Shown here one piece after another: positions 6,999 through 16,024 of a DNA stretch of 47,965 nt. Location of the stretch: positions 1 through 47,965 of the forward strand of contig NZ_JAMLJL010000024.1 in NCBI RefSeq assembly GCF_023634845.1, in the 5' to 3' direction. A model generated the notes under the pieces. It did not search any database. It was not told the origin of the DNA and saw nothing but the letters and a program-made list of their open reading frames with translations. The DNA comes from Flavobacterium amniphilum. GTDB lineage: Bacteria > Bacteroidota > Bacteroidia > Flavobacteriales > Flavobacteriaceae. The stretch's first letter is position 1. Each line of letters opens with the position of its first letter. The translations under genes were made by a program, and so were the position numbers.

Positions 6999-8570
6999 AT
7001 GTTTCTTAAATTATCATTTCGGACTTTTCTTTTTGCAATGCCTGTATTGTTTGCCGGCTGCGCTTCTGTGCAAAAACACAATGAGAAAAGATTGAAACCT
7101 ATTCCTGTTGCCCAATTACAGGAAGATATCGATTACGTTCAGAACAAACTTATAAAACTGCACCCCGGCTCCGATTTATACATCACCAAAGAGCAATTGG
7201 CCTTTAAATTTGACAGTATCCGCAAGGTAGTCAACAAACCGATGACCAGTAATGAGTTTTATACGGTAATAAGCCCTGTGGTAGCTTCAGTGCGCCAGGG
7301 ACACATGGCAATGATGCCCATGAGTGTGAAACTCACAAAGGAGCAACAAAAAAAGTATAAACAGGCCGGTGACGGACCGCTTTCCCAGTTTAAGTTCGAA
7401 TGGGAAAACAATAAGTTATATATCCTGAAAAATAACTCTAATGTAAAAGAGATTAAAGAAGGTACCGAAGTCCTTTCCATAAAAGACAGGAAACCTCAGG
7501 AAATATACGCTAAATACAAAGCCAGTGTCACTTCCGATGGTTACAACACAACCTTTTTATGGAAATACTTCAATAAGCGTTTTACAACTTTCTTAACCGA
7601 GGAAATTGGTTTTAACGACAGTCTTTCTTTTACATTGAAGTATAAAGATTCGGTTTATGATAAAATGATCTGCCGTAAAAAGAAGGATAAGAAGGAAAAT
7701 AAACCGCTTACCGAAAAACAGGAAGAACGCCTGGTTACCAAAGACATCATCAAAAAGAAGAATAAGAACAAAAGAATCTTTGGTTATGATGAGAAAACTA
7801 AAGAATTCAGTAAATCGCTCCGCTTCATCGGAAAAGATACCACAGTGGCTTATCTTAAAATAAATGACTTTGTAGACGGTAATTTTAAGAAGGCATACAA
7901 AGTCATTTTTGATTCCATAAAAAAGAGTGGAAGCAAAACGCTTGTTATGGACTTAAGGGACAATCCCGGAGGAAGAATGAGCGAAATACTTAACCTGTAT
8001 TCCTATTTGACACCTGAAGATTTTATCATGACAGAACCGGCAGTTGTAACCTCTAAAACAAGCTTATGGAAGTTGGGACTTTTTCCTAGGGTTCCTAAAT
8101 TGGCTTATCCTTTTATCGGCGCATTTTACCCTGTCTATATGGGGGTTTCATACTTCAAAGTCAAGAAAGGAGACGATGGGAAATATTACTATCATTTAAG
8201 TGCTTCAAAGACACAAAAACACAATCCCAATCACTTCAACGGTAAAGTATACGTGCTAATCAATGGCGGTAGTTTCTCGGCTTCCTGTATCATTTCTTCA
8301 GCACTGAAAGCCAATAAGGATATTACTTTCGTGGGTGAAGAAACCGGCGGTGATTTCAATGGTACGGTGGCCGGTATCATGCCGGTACTCAAATTGCCAA
8401 ACTCTGAAATACAATGGCGTTTGGGCTTGATGCATATCAAACCGGTTAAACAGACTGATGTGAAAGGACACGGTATTTACCCGGATAAGGAAATTATCCA
8501 GACTATCGAAGACAAAGTGAATAAGAAAGATCCTGAACTGGAATGGATCTTAAACGATATTTATAAGTAA
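6999..8570 (+). CDS. S41 family peptidase, lipoprotein
   Basis: A 523-residue exported lipoprotein. The first 20 residues are a lipoprotein signal ending in LFAGC, with the lipidated cysteine at position 20. The C-terminal half is an S41 (C-terminal processing peptidase, tail-specific) domain: DLRDNPGGRMSE near 320, and NGGSFSAS near 421-428 with the presumed catalytic serine at about 427. The usual Glu after the SAS motif is Cys here. A lysine-rich insertion (about 225-260) separates the N-terminal helical part from the protease core. No clear canonical PDZ domain is seen. It stands alone between two terminators and probably acts in the cell envelope on unknown substrates. Confidence 0.88.
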   Translation: MFLKLSFRTFLFAMPVLFAGCASVQKHNEKRLKPIPVAQLQEDIDYVQNKLIKLHPGSDLYITKEQLAFKFDSIRKVVNKPMTSNEFYTVISPVVASVRQGHMAMMPMSVKLTKEQQKKYKQAGDGPLSQFKFEWENNKLYILKNNSNVKEIKEGTEVLSIKDRKPQEIYAKYKASVTSDGYNTTFLWKYFNKRFTTFLTEEIGFNDSLSFTLKYKDSVYDKMICRKKKDKKENKPLTEKQEERLVTKDIIKKKNKNKRIFGYDEKTKEFSKSLRFIGKDTTVAYLKINDFVDGNFKKAYKVIFDSIKKSGSKTLVMDLRDNPGGRMSEILNLYSYLTPEDFIMTEPAVVTSKTSLWKLGLFPRVPKLAYPFIGAFYPVYMGVSYFKVKKGDDGKYYYHLSASKTQKHNPNHFNGKVYVLINGGSFSASCIISSALKANKDITFVGEETGGDFNGTVAGIMPVLKLPNSEIQWRLGLMHIKPVKQTDVKGHGIYPDKEIIQTIEDKVNKKDPELEWILNDIYK

Positions 8571-8572
8571 AT

Positions 8573-8603
8573 AAAAAGGGTAAGAAATCTTCTTACCCTT
8601 TTT
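8573..8603. terminator. Bidirectional terminator between convergent genes
   Basis: AAAAAGGGTAAGAA (8573-8586) pairs perfectly with TTCTTACCCTTTTT (8590-8603) around a three-base loop. It has A- and T-runs on both arms, and serves the S41 gene and the opposing His-rich gene. Confidence 0.88.
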
Positions 8604-8606
8604 ATT

Positions 8607-9041
8607 TTAATGTTTGCCATGACCTTTACCATGTTTGTGATGGTGGTGGTCATCGTGATGGTCATGATGGTCGTGTACCTCTATTACTTTCACCTTTTTA
8701 GGTTTTTTGTACTTTTTGTATTTCACCACGTGGATGTGATTTTGTACATAAGGTCGCTCACCTATAAAGTCCAGCTCAATCTGGGCACTTTTTCCAAGAT
8801 TAATTCCAATGAATATTCTCGGTACAGCTGTCCGCACTACCCAGTTTCTGCCACTCAGGTAAATGTAGTTTCTGGAACGTAAATCATAATACATATTTTC
8901 ATCCGGGAAATAAACATACCTTGTTTTGGCACGGTAACCATGTGCTGGAGCCCATGGCGGCGGTCCTTGCGCAAACATGTTTTCCGGTACAACCAGAAAC
9001 AGGAATGCTGCAATGATAAAAGTTCTCAATACTGGTTTCAT
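8607..9041 (-). CDS. Small secreted protein with histidine-rich C-terminal tail
   Basis: A 144-residue protein with a cleavable signal peptide (hydrophobic 7-20, likely cut after MFA). A conserved-looking core with WAPAHGY and TRYVYFPDENMYYDL follows. The tail from about residue 120 is dominated by His and Asp and ends with Lys/Gly/His repeats. The core resembles a small uncharacterised Bacteroidota periplasmic family. The tail should bind divalent metals such as Ni, Zn or Cu, but this is inference from composition. It is monocistronic and ends at the shared bidirectional terminator. Confidence 0.82.
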   Translation of the reverse strand: MKPVLRTFIIAAFLFLVVPENMFAQGPPPWAPAHGYRAKTRYVYFPDENMYYDLRSRNYIYLSGRNWVVRTAVPRIFIGINLGKSAQIELDFIGERPYVQNHIHVVKYKKYKKPKKVKVIEVHDHHDHHDDHHHHKHGKGHGKH

Positions 9042-9081
9042 AATGTTTAGTTTAAGGTTATAAAACGCTTAAATGTAGCAA

Positions 9082-9516
9082 TTATTTTGGTTGTTCATCA
9101 AAATTTACCATCCAATTGATGTCAAACTTGTCTGTAAACATCCCGAAATAAGCCCCCCAAAAGGTATCAGACATCGGCATGGTTACTTTTCCTCCTGCCG
9201 ATAATCCATTGAAAAGACGGTCGGCTTCTTCTTTGCTGTCTGCGTTGATGGATACCGAAAAGTTATTCCCGAATGTCACAGAACCACTGAATCCGGTACT
9301 GTCACTTGCCATTAAAACGGTTTCCTTGCTGATGGGAAGGGAAACGTGCATTATTTTATCACCTTCTTCCGGACTTGGCGGGGGACAGTTGTCATCGGCA
9401 GGCATATCCTTGAATCGCCCAATGTAAGTGAATTCACCCCCGAATACCGATTTGTAAAAATTGAATGCTTCTTCTGTGTTACCGTTAAAGGTAAGATAAA
9501 CGTTTACTGATGCCAT
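9082..9516 (-). CDS. VOC superfamily protein (PhnB/glyoxalase-like)
   Basis: A 144-residue single VOC-fold protein of the PhnB or 3-demethylubiquinone-methyltransferase-like group. It starts MASVNVYLTF and shows EAFNFYKSVFGGEF, DKIMHVSLPI and a C-terminal GMFTDKFDINWMVN. The ATG at 9516 was chosen because translation from here gives a complete domain of normal length. The frame stays open further upstream but runs into the coding region of the neighbouring gene and adds residues unlike the family. It lies 31 bases after the AHSA1 gene on the same strand, so the two are probably co-transcribed. The substrate is unknown. Confidence 0.88.
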   Translation of the reverse strand: MASVNVYLTFNGNTEEAFNFYKSVFGGEFTYIGRFKDMPADDNCPPPSPEEGDKIMHVSLPISKETVLMASDSTGFSGSVTFGNNFSVSINADSKEEADRLFNGLSAGGKVTMPMSDTFWGAYFGMFTDKFDINWMVNFDEQPK

Positions 9517-9547
9517 ACTATTTGTTTTTTGTTTAATACTTGTTTTT

Positions 9548-10393
9548 TTAGTCTGTATATTTTTTAAAATTGTCCAAAATACATTGCCAGCCGCCTCTTT
9601 GTAAATCAAGACTGTTCGTGCTTTCCGGTTCAAAGATTTCGGTAAGGATGGTTTTTCCGTCCAGAACATCGAATTTTACGGTTACCTTACGCCCGTCGCC
9701 CATAGTATAGGCAATTTTTTTGTGTGGAATGATTTCGGTATAGGTTCCCGAAAAGTCAAAACTGTTCGCACCGTCTTTTGATGCCATGGTCGATACAAAT
9801 TGTTTCCCTACTTCCAGATTGTTTTCTGCTTTTGGGCAATGCCAGTCATCATTTGCAAAATTCCAGTTTACTATATGTTCCGGTTTTGTAAAATAGTCCC
9901 AGACTTTTTCAACTGGTGAATCAAGAGAAACTCTTACTGCAATTGATTTTGTTTTGCCATCTTCGGCAATTGCTTTTATTTTCTGTAATGCATTTGGGAA
10001 CATGTTATTAAAAAAGTCTTCGTATTCTTCAATACTTTCAACTTCGACATTTAAAGTAGTTGTCCCGTTTTCACCAGTCAGTTTGTATTGTTCCTTACAG
10101 CCGCTCCATTTTTGGATGGCTTCACTGATAGGTTGTTCTTCATGATTGACAATTTCGGTAATGTGGGTGAACACCATCGAATCATAGGGTTTTTTCTCTA
10201 CAATTCTTGAAGCCATTCCGGAACCTTTCGGATCCAGAAAATGAATTTTGTTTCCTTCTTCCCAACCGGAAACGGCATGACTGCCTTCACAAAAAGCTTC
10301 TGTCCAGGTTTCATAATTTTCATCATCCCAAAGAGAATACCATACTTTCTCTTTCGGAGCTTTAATTTCAACAGTAAATTGAATTGTTTTCAT
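9548..10393 (-). CDS. Tandem AHSA1/SRPBCC domain protein
   Basis: A 281-residue protein with two consecutive AHSA1-type START-fold domains (about 1-145 and 146-281). Each begins with the family's opening strand and helix: FTVEIKAPKEKVWYSLWD and VRVSLDSPVEKVWDYFTK. The second ends GGWQCILDNFKKY. Such domains form a hydrophobic ligand cavity, but no specific ligand is indicated. It heads a two-gene unit with the downstream VOC gene. AHSA1 and VOC genes are often neighbours in Bacteroidota, sometimes under small regulators; no regulator is present here. Confidence 0.88.
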   Translation of the reverse strand: MKTIQFTVEIKAPKEKVWYSLWDDENYETWTEAFCEGSHAVSGWEEGNKIHFLDPKGSGMASRIVEKKPYDSMVFTHITEIVNHEEQPISEAIQKWSGCKEQYKLTGENGTTTLNVEVESIEEYEDFFNNMFPNALQKIKAIAEDGKTKSIAVRVSLDSPVEKVWDYFTKPEHIVNWNFANDDWHCPKAENNLEVGKQFVSTMASKDGANSFDFSGTYTEIIPHKKIAYTMGDGRKVTVKFDVLDGKTILTEIFEPESTNSLDLQRGGWQCILDNFKKYTD

Positions 10394-10576
10394 AGTTGTT
10401 TATTGATTATTTTGAGTTTTTGAAAAATTCATTTAGTTTATACGCTAACTGTATCCGTCTAAATCGGCAAAAAGATAACCTTCTTTGGTAGGTTTAGGTA
10501 TACTTTTTTGTCATCCACTGAATTTTAAAAACCTAAATTTAGGATAATTTCAACAATTTAAAGAACTGTTTTGGTT

Positions 10577-11179
10577 TTATTTAAGATTCCATCCGTGCCG
10601 GATAAGAGCTGTTTTACAGTAGTCACAAAATTCATGTTCTTCATCTAAAACATCTTTTCCTTCAGCATCACGCATGAAGCAATTTTTTTCGGGACAATGG
10701 GGAAGTCCCTGGGTGTGTCCCAGTTCATGTATGGCAACTTTGAATAACTTTCCGGTTTTATCTCCTTTTAGCCTGAAAGTGGAAGCAATACAGGATTTTC
10801 CAGGGCGGTAACCCAATCCGAATACGCCCCAATCCGGTTTTCCGTCTTTTGAAGTGCTGATGTCTTTGGTAGTAAGTCCGATGACCAACTGATTTTTACC
10901 GGCTATATTGGTTAAGTAGGCTATTGATGCATCGGCTCTTCTTCTGGTTTTGTTATGATTCCAGGTTCCTTTAGGAAAAGGAATTTTCTCGGCAACTTTA
11001 ACGGAAGAATAAACCGTTTTTAAATTCTTATGGACTTCCTTCAGATAGCTTTCCGGAAAATCATCAAAAGGTTGTAAAATAATGGTGATTTTTTTACTTT
11101 CAGATGAAGCATTTTGTTTTTGATTGCAAGCCGAAAGAACTAATAATCCGGTGATTGCGGCTAATAGAATTGATTTCAT
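10577..11179 (-). CDS. Archaemetzincin-type metalloprotease (M54), lipoprotein
   Basis: A 200-residue protein. A lipoprotein signal ends LVLSAC, with Cys18 the lipid anchor. The catalytic signature is HELGHTQGLPHC at 151-162, then CFM at 167-169, and CDYC at 185-188. Together these match the archaemetzincin pattern, in which one zinc is bound by the three histidines and a second by four cysteines. The family is mainly archaeal and eukaryotic, with scattered bacterial members, and export as a lipoprotein places this one outside the cytoplasm. It starts three bases after the selO stop codon, so the two genes are probably co-transcribed. Substrate unknown. Confidence 0.9.
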   Translation of the reverse strand: MKSILLAAITGLLVLSACNQKQNASSESKKITIILQPFDDFPESYLKEVHKNLKTVYSSVKVAEKIPFPKGTWNHNKTRRRADASIAYLTNIAGKNQLVIGLTTKDISTSKDGKPDWGVFGLGYRPGKSCIASTFRLKGDKTGKLFKVAIHELGHTQGLPHCPEKNCFMRDAEGKDVLDEEHEFCDYCKTALIRHGWNLK

Positions 11180-11182
11180 ACG

Positions 11183-12736
11183 TTATGAACTGCAGGATAA
11201 CATGGAACATCCAATTTTCACCCGTGCCCAATCCGGGCGTTTGGCAAACCATTTTTGATATTCGGGTTGTTCGTTATAGGGATTTTGTAATAAGGTGTAT
11301 AATTCGTCTATGATTGAATAATCTCCTTTGTCGGCAGCATCAATGGCTAATTGTGCCATGTAGTTACGGAGGACATATTTCGGATTGATTTTGTCCATTG
11401 TAACTTTTCGTTCAGCATCATTACGTATTTCTTTCTGTAATTGTTGTAAATAGTCATTCATCCATTGGTTCCAGTAAGATAAAATCTCACCCTGAATCTC
11501 TTCAGAATTATAAAAAGCATAATTGATTTTTTCAAGAGCGCCGGTAACATTGTCTTCTTTTTTAACATCCGAAAGTAAACGGAAGAAAATCGTATAATCG
11601 GTTTCTGAAAGCTGAAGAATCTGAACCAATTGATTGACAATTTGCTCCTGTTCTTCATTCATACCTGAAAAACCAAGCTTCTCCTGCATCATTTTTTGGT
11701 AGTGGTGCTCAAAATCCTTCGGATACTGCTCCAGAATTTTTTCAAGTCCTTCAGCTTCATTTATAAGGGGATACAAAGCATTGGCTAATTGGTATAAATT
11801 CCATAAAGCAATCTCGGGCTGGTTCCCGTAACGGTATCTTTTGTGTTGGTTGTCTGTTGTATTTGGTGTCCAGTTAGGATTGAAATCCTCCAGCCATCCG
11901 TAAGGACCATAATCGATGGTAATACCGTGAATGGACATATTATCGGTGTTCATCACGCCGTGTACAAAACCTACACGTTGCCATTCTACAACCATTTTAA
12001 GTGTGCTGCTCACTACCGATTGAAAAAAGTCAAGATATTTTTGCTTTCCTTCCGAATTGATATGTGGAAAGTATTCCTTAATCGTAAAATCAGTCAGTAA
12101 TTTTAAATTAGTGAGATCATTCCGCGAAGCGAGTAATTCAAAATTCCCGAAGCGGATGAAGGATGGTGCAACACGGCAAACAATGGCTCCTTTTTCGTAA
12201 GCCGGATTTCCGTTGTACATGATGTCGCGGAGTACCTCATTTCCACTCAAGATAAGCGATAAGGAACGTGTGGTTGGAACTCCCAGGTGATGCATCGCTT
12301 CGGCACATAAATATTCCCGGACTGAAGAACGTAAAACGGCTAAACCGTCAGCACTTCTGGAATAAGGCGTTTTTCCGGCGCCTTTTAACTGTAGTGTCTG
12401 GTCGTTACTTTCAAATAAATTGACAGCTCTTCCGTCACCTAGTTGTCCTGCCCAGACACCAAACTGGTGGCCTCCGTAACACATGGCATAAGGTTTTGAG
12501 TTTTCATAAACGGTTTTACCTGAAAAAGTATTTAAGAAAATTTCTGATGTTATATCGTCATCATTTATTCCAATTGATTGTGCGACTTCTTTTGAAACGT
12601 GGATTAATGAAGGGTTTGTAGGAGGTGTAGGGTTTACAAACGAATAACACGCATTAAAGACTTTACGGATTTCGTTGGTTTTTTCCTGATCGGAAGGGAG
12701 TGTATCGGTGAAAATATTTCGGACTTGCAGTTGCAT
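11183..12736 (-). CDS. selO: Protein adenylyltransferase SelO
   Basis: A 517-residue SelO/YdiU (UPF0061) pseudokinase. The family transfers AMP from ATP to hydroxyl side chains of proteins. Visible signatures are YGGHQFGVWAGQLGDGRA, LKGAGKTPYSR, RSSVREYLCAEAMHHLG, HGVMNTDNMS, and DYGPYGWLEDF with the metal-binding Asp. The C-terminus ends CSMLSCSS; the terminal Cys position corresponds to selenocysteine in some eukaryotic homologues. Length is normal. It is divergent from the class V aminotransferase gene and upstream of the archaemetzincin gene by three bases. Confidence 0.93.
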   Translation of the reverse strand: MQLQVRNIFTDTLPSDQEKTNEIRKVFNACYSFVNPTPPTNPSLIHVSKEVAQSIGINDDDITSEIFLNTFSGKTVYENSKPYAMCYGGHQFGVWAGQLGDGRAVNLFESNDQTLQLKGAGKTPYSRSADGLAVLRSSVREYLCAEAMHHLGVPTTRSLSLILSGNEVLRDIMYNGNPAYEKGAIVCRVAPSFIRFGNFELLASRNDLTNLKLLTDFTIKEYFPHINSEGKQKYLDFFQSVVSSTLKMVVEWQRVGFVHGVMNTDNMSIHGITIDYGPYGWLEDFNPNWTPNTTDNQHKRYRYGNQPEIALWNLYQLANALYPLINEAEGLEKILEQYPKDFEHHYQKMMQEKLGFSGMNEEQEQIVNQLVQILQLSETDYTIFFRLLSDVKKEDNVTGALEKINYAFYNSEEIQGEILSYWNQWMNDYLQQLQKEIRNDAERKVTMDKINPKYVLRNYMAQLAIDAADKGDYSIIDELYTLLQNPYNEQPEYQKWFAKRPDWARVKIGCSMLSCSS

Positions 12737-12823
12737 AAACAGGGTATCGTAGATAAATTTGTTATAATCTTCAAAATTAGGGATATTTCAAAGATAGTAA
12801 CGTTATAAAATTGGTAAAAAATG

Positions 12824-12831
12824 TATATTTG
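12824..12831 (+). promoter_or_regulatory. Candidate -7 box for the aminotransferase gene
   Basis: TATATTTG fits the Bacteroidota TAnnTTTG consensus, 17 bases before the ATG. No clear -33 element is visible at the usual spacing. Confidence 0.35.
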
Positions 12832-12848
12832 GCACAAATTTCAACACA

Positions 12849-14336
12849 ATGATTGCTACAGAAAAAAAGACTTCATTAGAACAGTATTTTCAACAGTTCA
12901 GGGATAATATTATTGGTATTGACCAAGGATTTGTGTCGCCTTTCGGGGATAAAAAAATCATTTATACGGATTGGACTGCTTCAGGAAGACTTTACCGTCC
13001 GATTGAAGAAAAAATGATGAATGAATTTGGCCCTTTCGTAGCAAATACCCATACAGAAACCACTGTTTCAGGAACGGCAATGACGATGGCATACCATGAA
13101 GCACGCCATATCATTAAACACCATGTAAATGCAAATGACAATGATGTACTGATTACCGATGGTACCGGAATGACCGGTGTTGTTAATAAATTTCAACGTA
13201 TTTTAGGTCTGCGTGTAGCCGAAAACCTTAAAGAATTCACGAATATCCCGAAAGAAGTAAAACCGATTGTGTTTATCTCGCATATGGAACACCATTCCAA
13301 CCAGACTTCATGGTTGGAAAGCATTGCAGATGTTGTGGTTATTCCGGCAAATGAAGACGGTTTGTTCTGTATGGAGAATTTCAAAAAACTGATAGAACAG
13401 TATCAGGAAAGAAGTTTTAAAATCGCTTCGATTACCTCTTGCTCAAATGTAACCGGTATCAAAACACCGTACCATGAAGTAGCTAAAGTGATGCACCAGA
13501 ACGGAGGTGTTTGCTTTGTTGATTTTGCCTGTTCAGGACCATATGTGGATATCAATATGCACCCGGAAGATCCGGAAGCTTATTTGGATGCTATTTTCTT
13601 TTCTCCGCACAAATTTTTAGGAGGACCCGGTACTTCAGGAGTTTTGGTTTTCAATAAAAATCTTTACAAAAATAATGTTCCTGACTGCCCAGGAGGAGGA
13701 ACGGTTTCATGGACGAATCCGTGGGGCGAACACAAGTACATCGACAACATTGAGGATAGGGAAGATGGTGGTACTCCCGGTTTCTTACAGGTTATTAAAA
13801 CCGCTTTGGCTATTCAATTGAAAGAAAAAATGGGTGTTCAGAATATTCTGGACCGTGAGCATGAAATCGTTGATTATGTTTTTTCGGAATTGTCCAAAGA
13901 GTCCAATATTAATATTCTGGCGGGTCAGCACAGAGACCGTTTGGGAGTAATTTCTTTTTATATTGATGATTTGCATTATAATCTCGGAGTGAAATTACTG
14001 AATGACCGTTTTGGTGTCCAAACGAGAGGAGGATGTAGTTGTGCAGGGACTTATGGTCATTATTTACTACATGTGGATCAGGAAACATCAAACAGTATTA
14101 CCTGTAATATTGATACTGGAAATCTGGAGCAAAAACCGGGATGGATCCGTATGTCGATACATCCAACCACGACAAATGATGAAATTGCTTATGTGTGTGA
14201 ATGTATCCGTGCTTTGGCACAATACCACAAAGAATGGGCAAATGATTACAATTATAACCCAAAAAGTAATGAATATTTGCACAAAGAGGCACAAAATCCC
14301 GAAAAGGAATTAATCAAAAATTGGTTTACCTTATAA
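12849..14336 (+). CDS. Class V aminotransferase (cysteine desulfurase-like)
   Basis: A 495-residue PLP enzyme of the class V / NifS-SufS fold. It carries TDWTASGRLYRP near the N-terminus, HMEHHSNQTSW near 143, DFACSGPYVDI near 225, and SPHKFLGGPGTSG with the PLP-binding Lys at about 255. It also has RGGCSCAGTYGH around 394-405, with two closely spaced cysteines where desulfurases carry the sulfur-accepting Cys. It is longer than SufS (about 400), and no suf or isc genes are adjacent, so a desulfurase role is plausible but unproven. It is divergent from selO and ends at a strong terminator. Confidence 0.85.
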   Translation: MIATEKKTSLEQYFQQFRDNIIGIDQGFVSPFGDKKIIYTDWTASGRLYRPIEEKMMNEFGPFVANTHTETTVSGTAMTMAYHEARHIIKHHVNANDNDVLITDGTGMTGVVNKFQRILGLRVAENLKEFTNIPKEVKPIVFISHMEHHSNQTSWLESIADVVVIPANEDGLFCMENFKKLIEQYQERSFKIASITSCSNVTGIKTPYHEVAKVMHQNGGVCFVDFACSGPYVDINMHPEDPEAYLDAIFFSPHKFLGGPGTSGVLVFNKNLYKNNVPDCPGGGTVSWTNPWGEHKYIDNIEDREDGGTPGFLQVIKTALAIQLKEKMGVQNILDREHEIVDYVFSELSKESNINILAGQHRDRLGVISFYIDDLHYNLGVKLLNDRFGVQTRGGCSCAGTYGHYLLHVDQETSNSITCNIDTGNLEQKPGWIRMSIHPTTTNDEIAYVCECIRALAQYHKEWANDYNYNPKSNEYLHKEAQNPEKELIKNWFTL

Positions 14337-14337
14337 C

Positions 14338-14368
14338 AAAAAAGCTCAGTTAATACTGAGCTTTTTTT
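14338..14368. terminator. Bidirectional terminator
   Basis: AAAAAGCTCAGT pairs with ACTGAGCTTTTTTT around TAAT. It sits between convergent genes and touches the stop codon of the minus-strand acyltransferase. Confidence 0.88.
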
Positions 14369-15239
14369 ATTTTCTGTGTTTCCACCTTTTATGTGTCCAA
14401 AGATAATATTCGGGCGCTTCCATAATTTGTTGTTCAACCTTTTTTATATAAGTTTCAGTTATCTCGTAATCCGGGATTGATGCTGTGTTTCCTTCTGCCA
14501 AAACTTCAAAAGAAGCTTCATAATACCCTCTTTTAAGTTTTTTTACCTTTAAAAAAATTACATTCATGTCAAATTCTTTGGCCAATGCCTCGGCACCAAC
14601 ATGTACAGGAGTTGTTATTCCCATGAAATTGCCCCAATGGTTTCTTTTGTTAAGTCTGGGAGTCTGATCACTTGCAAAACCATATACGCATAATGTGTTT
14701 TGTTTGTGGTTTTTAAGAATAGTTGCTTTGGTTTCTTTGGTGGTTACAAGTTCAGCTCCAAATTTTGAACGGATATCGCGGACTAATTTGTCAAAATGTG
14801 AATTGGCAATCTTTTTGTAAATACCAACACCTTTAAAATTAACATATTTGTTCATGGATATTACCCATTCGTAACTGGCATAATGCGAAGCCATTAAAGT
14901 AATGCTTTTTCCTTTGGATTCTAGTTCCTGATAAACCTCAAGGTTTTTAAATGTAAAACGCTTGTCCATTTCTTTTTCGGAAATTGTCAGGGTTTTGATC
15001 ATTTCCAGAAACATATCACATAAATGTTGATAAGACTTTTTTTCTATAGCAAGTCTTTCTTTTGCTGATAAATGTGGTAATGCTATTTCAAGGTTTTTAC
15101 GTACTGTTTTTTTTCGGTATCCGATTAAACGATACACTATCAAATAAACAAAATCAGAGAAAAAGTAAAAAAGCCTGAAAGGAAGTATCGAAATAATCCA
15201 GAGAAGCGGATAAATAATGACAAAAACTAAGAATTGCAT
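14367..15239 (-). CDS. LpxL/HtrB-like lipid A acyltransferase
   Basis: A 290-residue membrane-associated acyltransferase of the LpxL/LpxM family, which adds secondary acyl chains to lipid A at the inner membrane. A hydrophobic N-terminal anchor spans residues 3-40, and the catalytic HX4E motif is HYASYE with His119 and Glu124. Later family features include FASDQTPR and the C-terminal PEYYLWTHKRWKHR. Length is normal. It is divergent from the rhomboid gene. Acyl-chain specificity cannot be read from sequence. Confidence 0.9.
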   Translation of the reverse strand: MQFLVFVIIYPLLWIISILPFRLFYFFSDFVYLIVYRLIGYRKKTVRKNLEIALPHLSAKERLAIEKKSYQHLCDMFLEMIKTLTISEKEMDKRFTFKNLEVYQELESKGKSITLMASHYASYEWVISMNKYVNFKGVGIYKKIANSHFDKLVRDIRSKFGAELVTTKETKATILKNHKQNTLCVYGFASDQTPRLNKRNHWGNFMGITTPVHVGAEALAKEFDMNVIFLKVKKLKRGYYEASFEVLAEGNTASIPDYEITETYIKKVEQQIMEAPEYYLWTHKRWKHRK

Positions 15240-15335
15240 TGATAAAAATTTTGATACAAATATAAACCTTTATTCTTGTTTTAGGTTTTAATCGCTTTAA
15301 TTGGTTTTTGCTATATTTACTGTAAAATTAATTTT

Positions 15336-15977
15336 ATGAATCTTTTTCTTATTGCAATCATAATTGCCAACGTTCTTTTTAGTTATAAAGGTCTTACTGA
15401 TTATTCTTTTTTCAGGAAAAATGAATTCCATATAGGCAGTATCAGATCAGGTGAACAAATACGAATGATCAGTTCGGCATTTTTACATGTTGATTATATG
15501 CATCTGGCTTTTAATATGTTTACGCTTTATATGTTTGCACCCGGAGTTATTGGGTACTTTGGGAATTTCACCTTTTTATTGATCTATGCCGGCAGTTTGG
15601 TTTCCGGCAGTTTATTAACGATATATTTCCACCAGAATGATTTTGGCTATAGGGCTGTTGGTGCTTCAGGAGCTGTTACCGGAATTTTGTATTCGGCGAT
15701 ATTGATAAATCCCGATATGGATTTGAGATTGTTTTTTATTCCTATTGATATACCGGCCTATGTTTTTGGTATTGGTTATTTATTGTATTCGATTTATGGA
15801 ATGAAAGCCAAGAATGACAATATTGGACATACGGCTCATTTCGGAGGTGCGATAGGAGGATATGCCATTACCTTAATAAAAGATCCTCTGATGTTGACGG
15901 AAAATCTGCTCATGGTTGTGCTTTTGGCTATTCCGATTATACTACTTTTTATACTTGAAAAATCAGGGAAAATATAA
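15336..15977 (+). CDS. Rhomboid family intramembrane serine protease
   Basis: A 213-residue protein with about six membrane segments. The conserved HxxxN region is MHLAFNMFTLY, the catalytic serine lies in GASG (Ser111), and the catalytic histidine in GHTAHFGG (His168). It cleaves within or beside transmembrane helices of other proteins. The gene precedes the SIMPL gene by 47 bases on the same strand and may share its transcript. Substrates are unknown. Confidence 0.92.
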   Translation: MNLFLIAIIIANVLFSYKGLTDYSFFRKNEFHIGSIRSGEQIRMISSAFLHVDYMHLAFNMFTLYMFAPGVIGYFGNFTFLLIYAGSLVSGSLLTIYFHQNDFGYRAVGASGAVTGILYSAILINPDMDLRLFFIPIDIPAYVFGIGYLLYSIYGMKAKNDNIGHTAHFGGAIGGYAITLIKDPLMLTENLLMVVLLAIPIILLFILEKSGKI

Positions 15978-16024
15978 ATTGGCACAACTTTTGAATATCC
16001 CAAAACAAATTAAATAATTAACAT

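Noticed and set aside
9517..9669. Longer N-terminus for the VOC protein
   Set aside because: The extension overlaps the coding end of the AHSA1 gene and adds residues unlike the family; the ATG at 9516 gives the complete domain.
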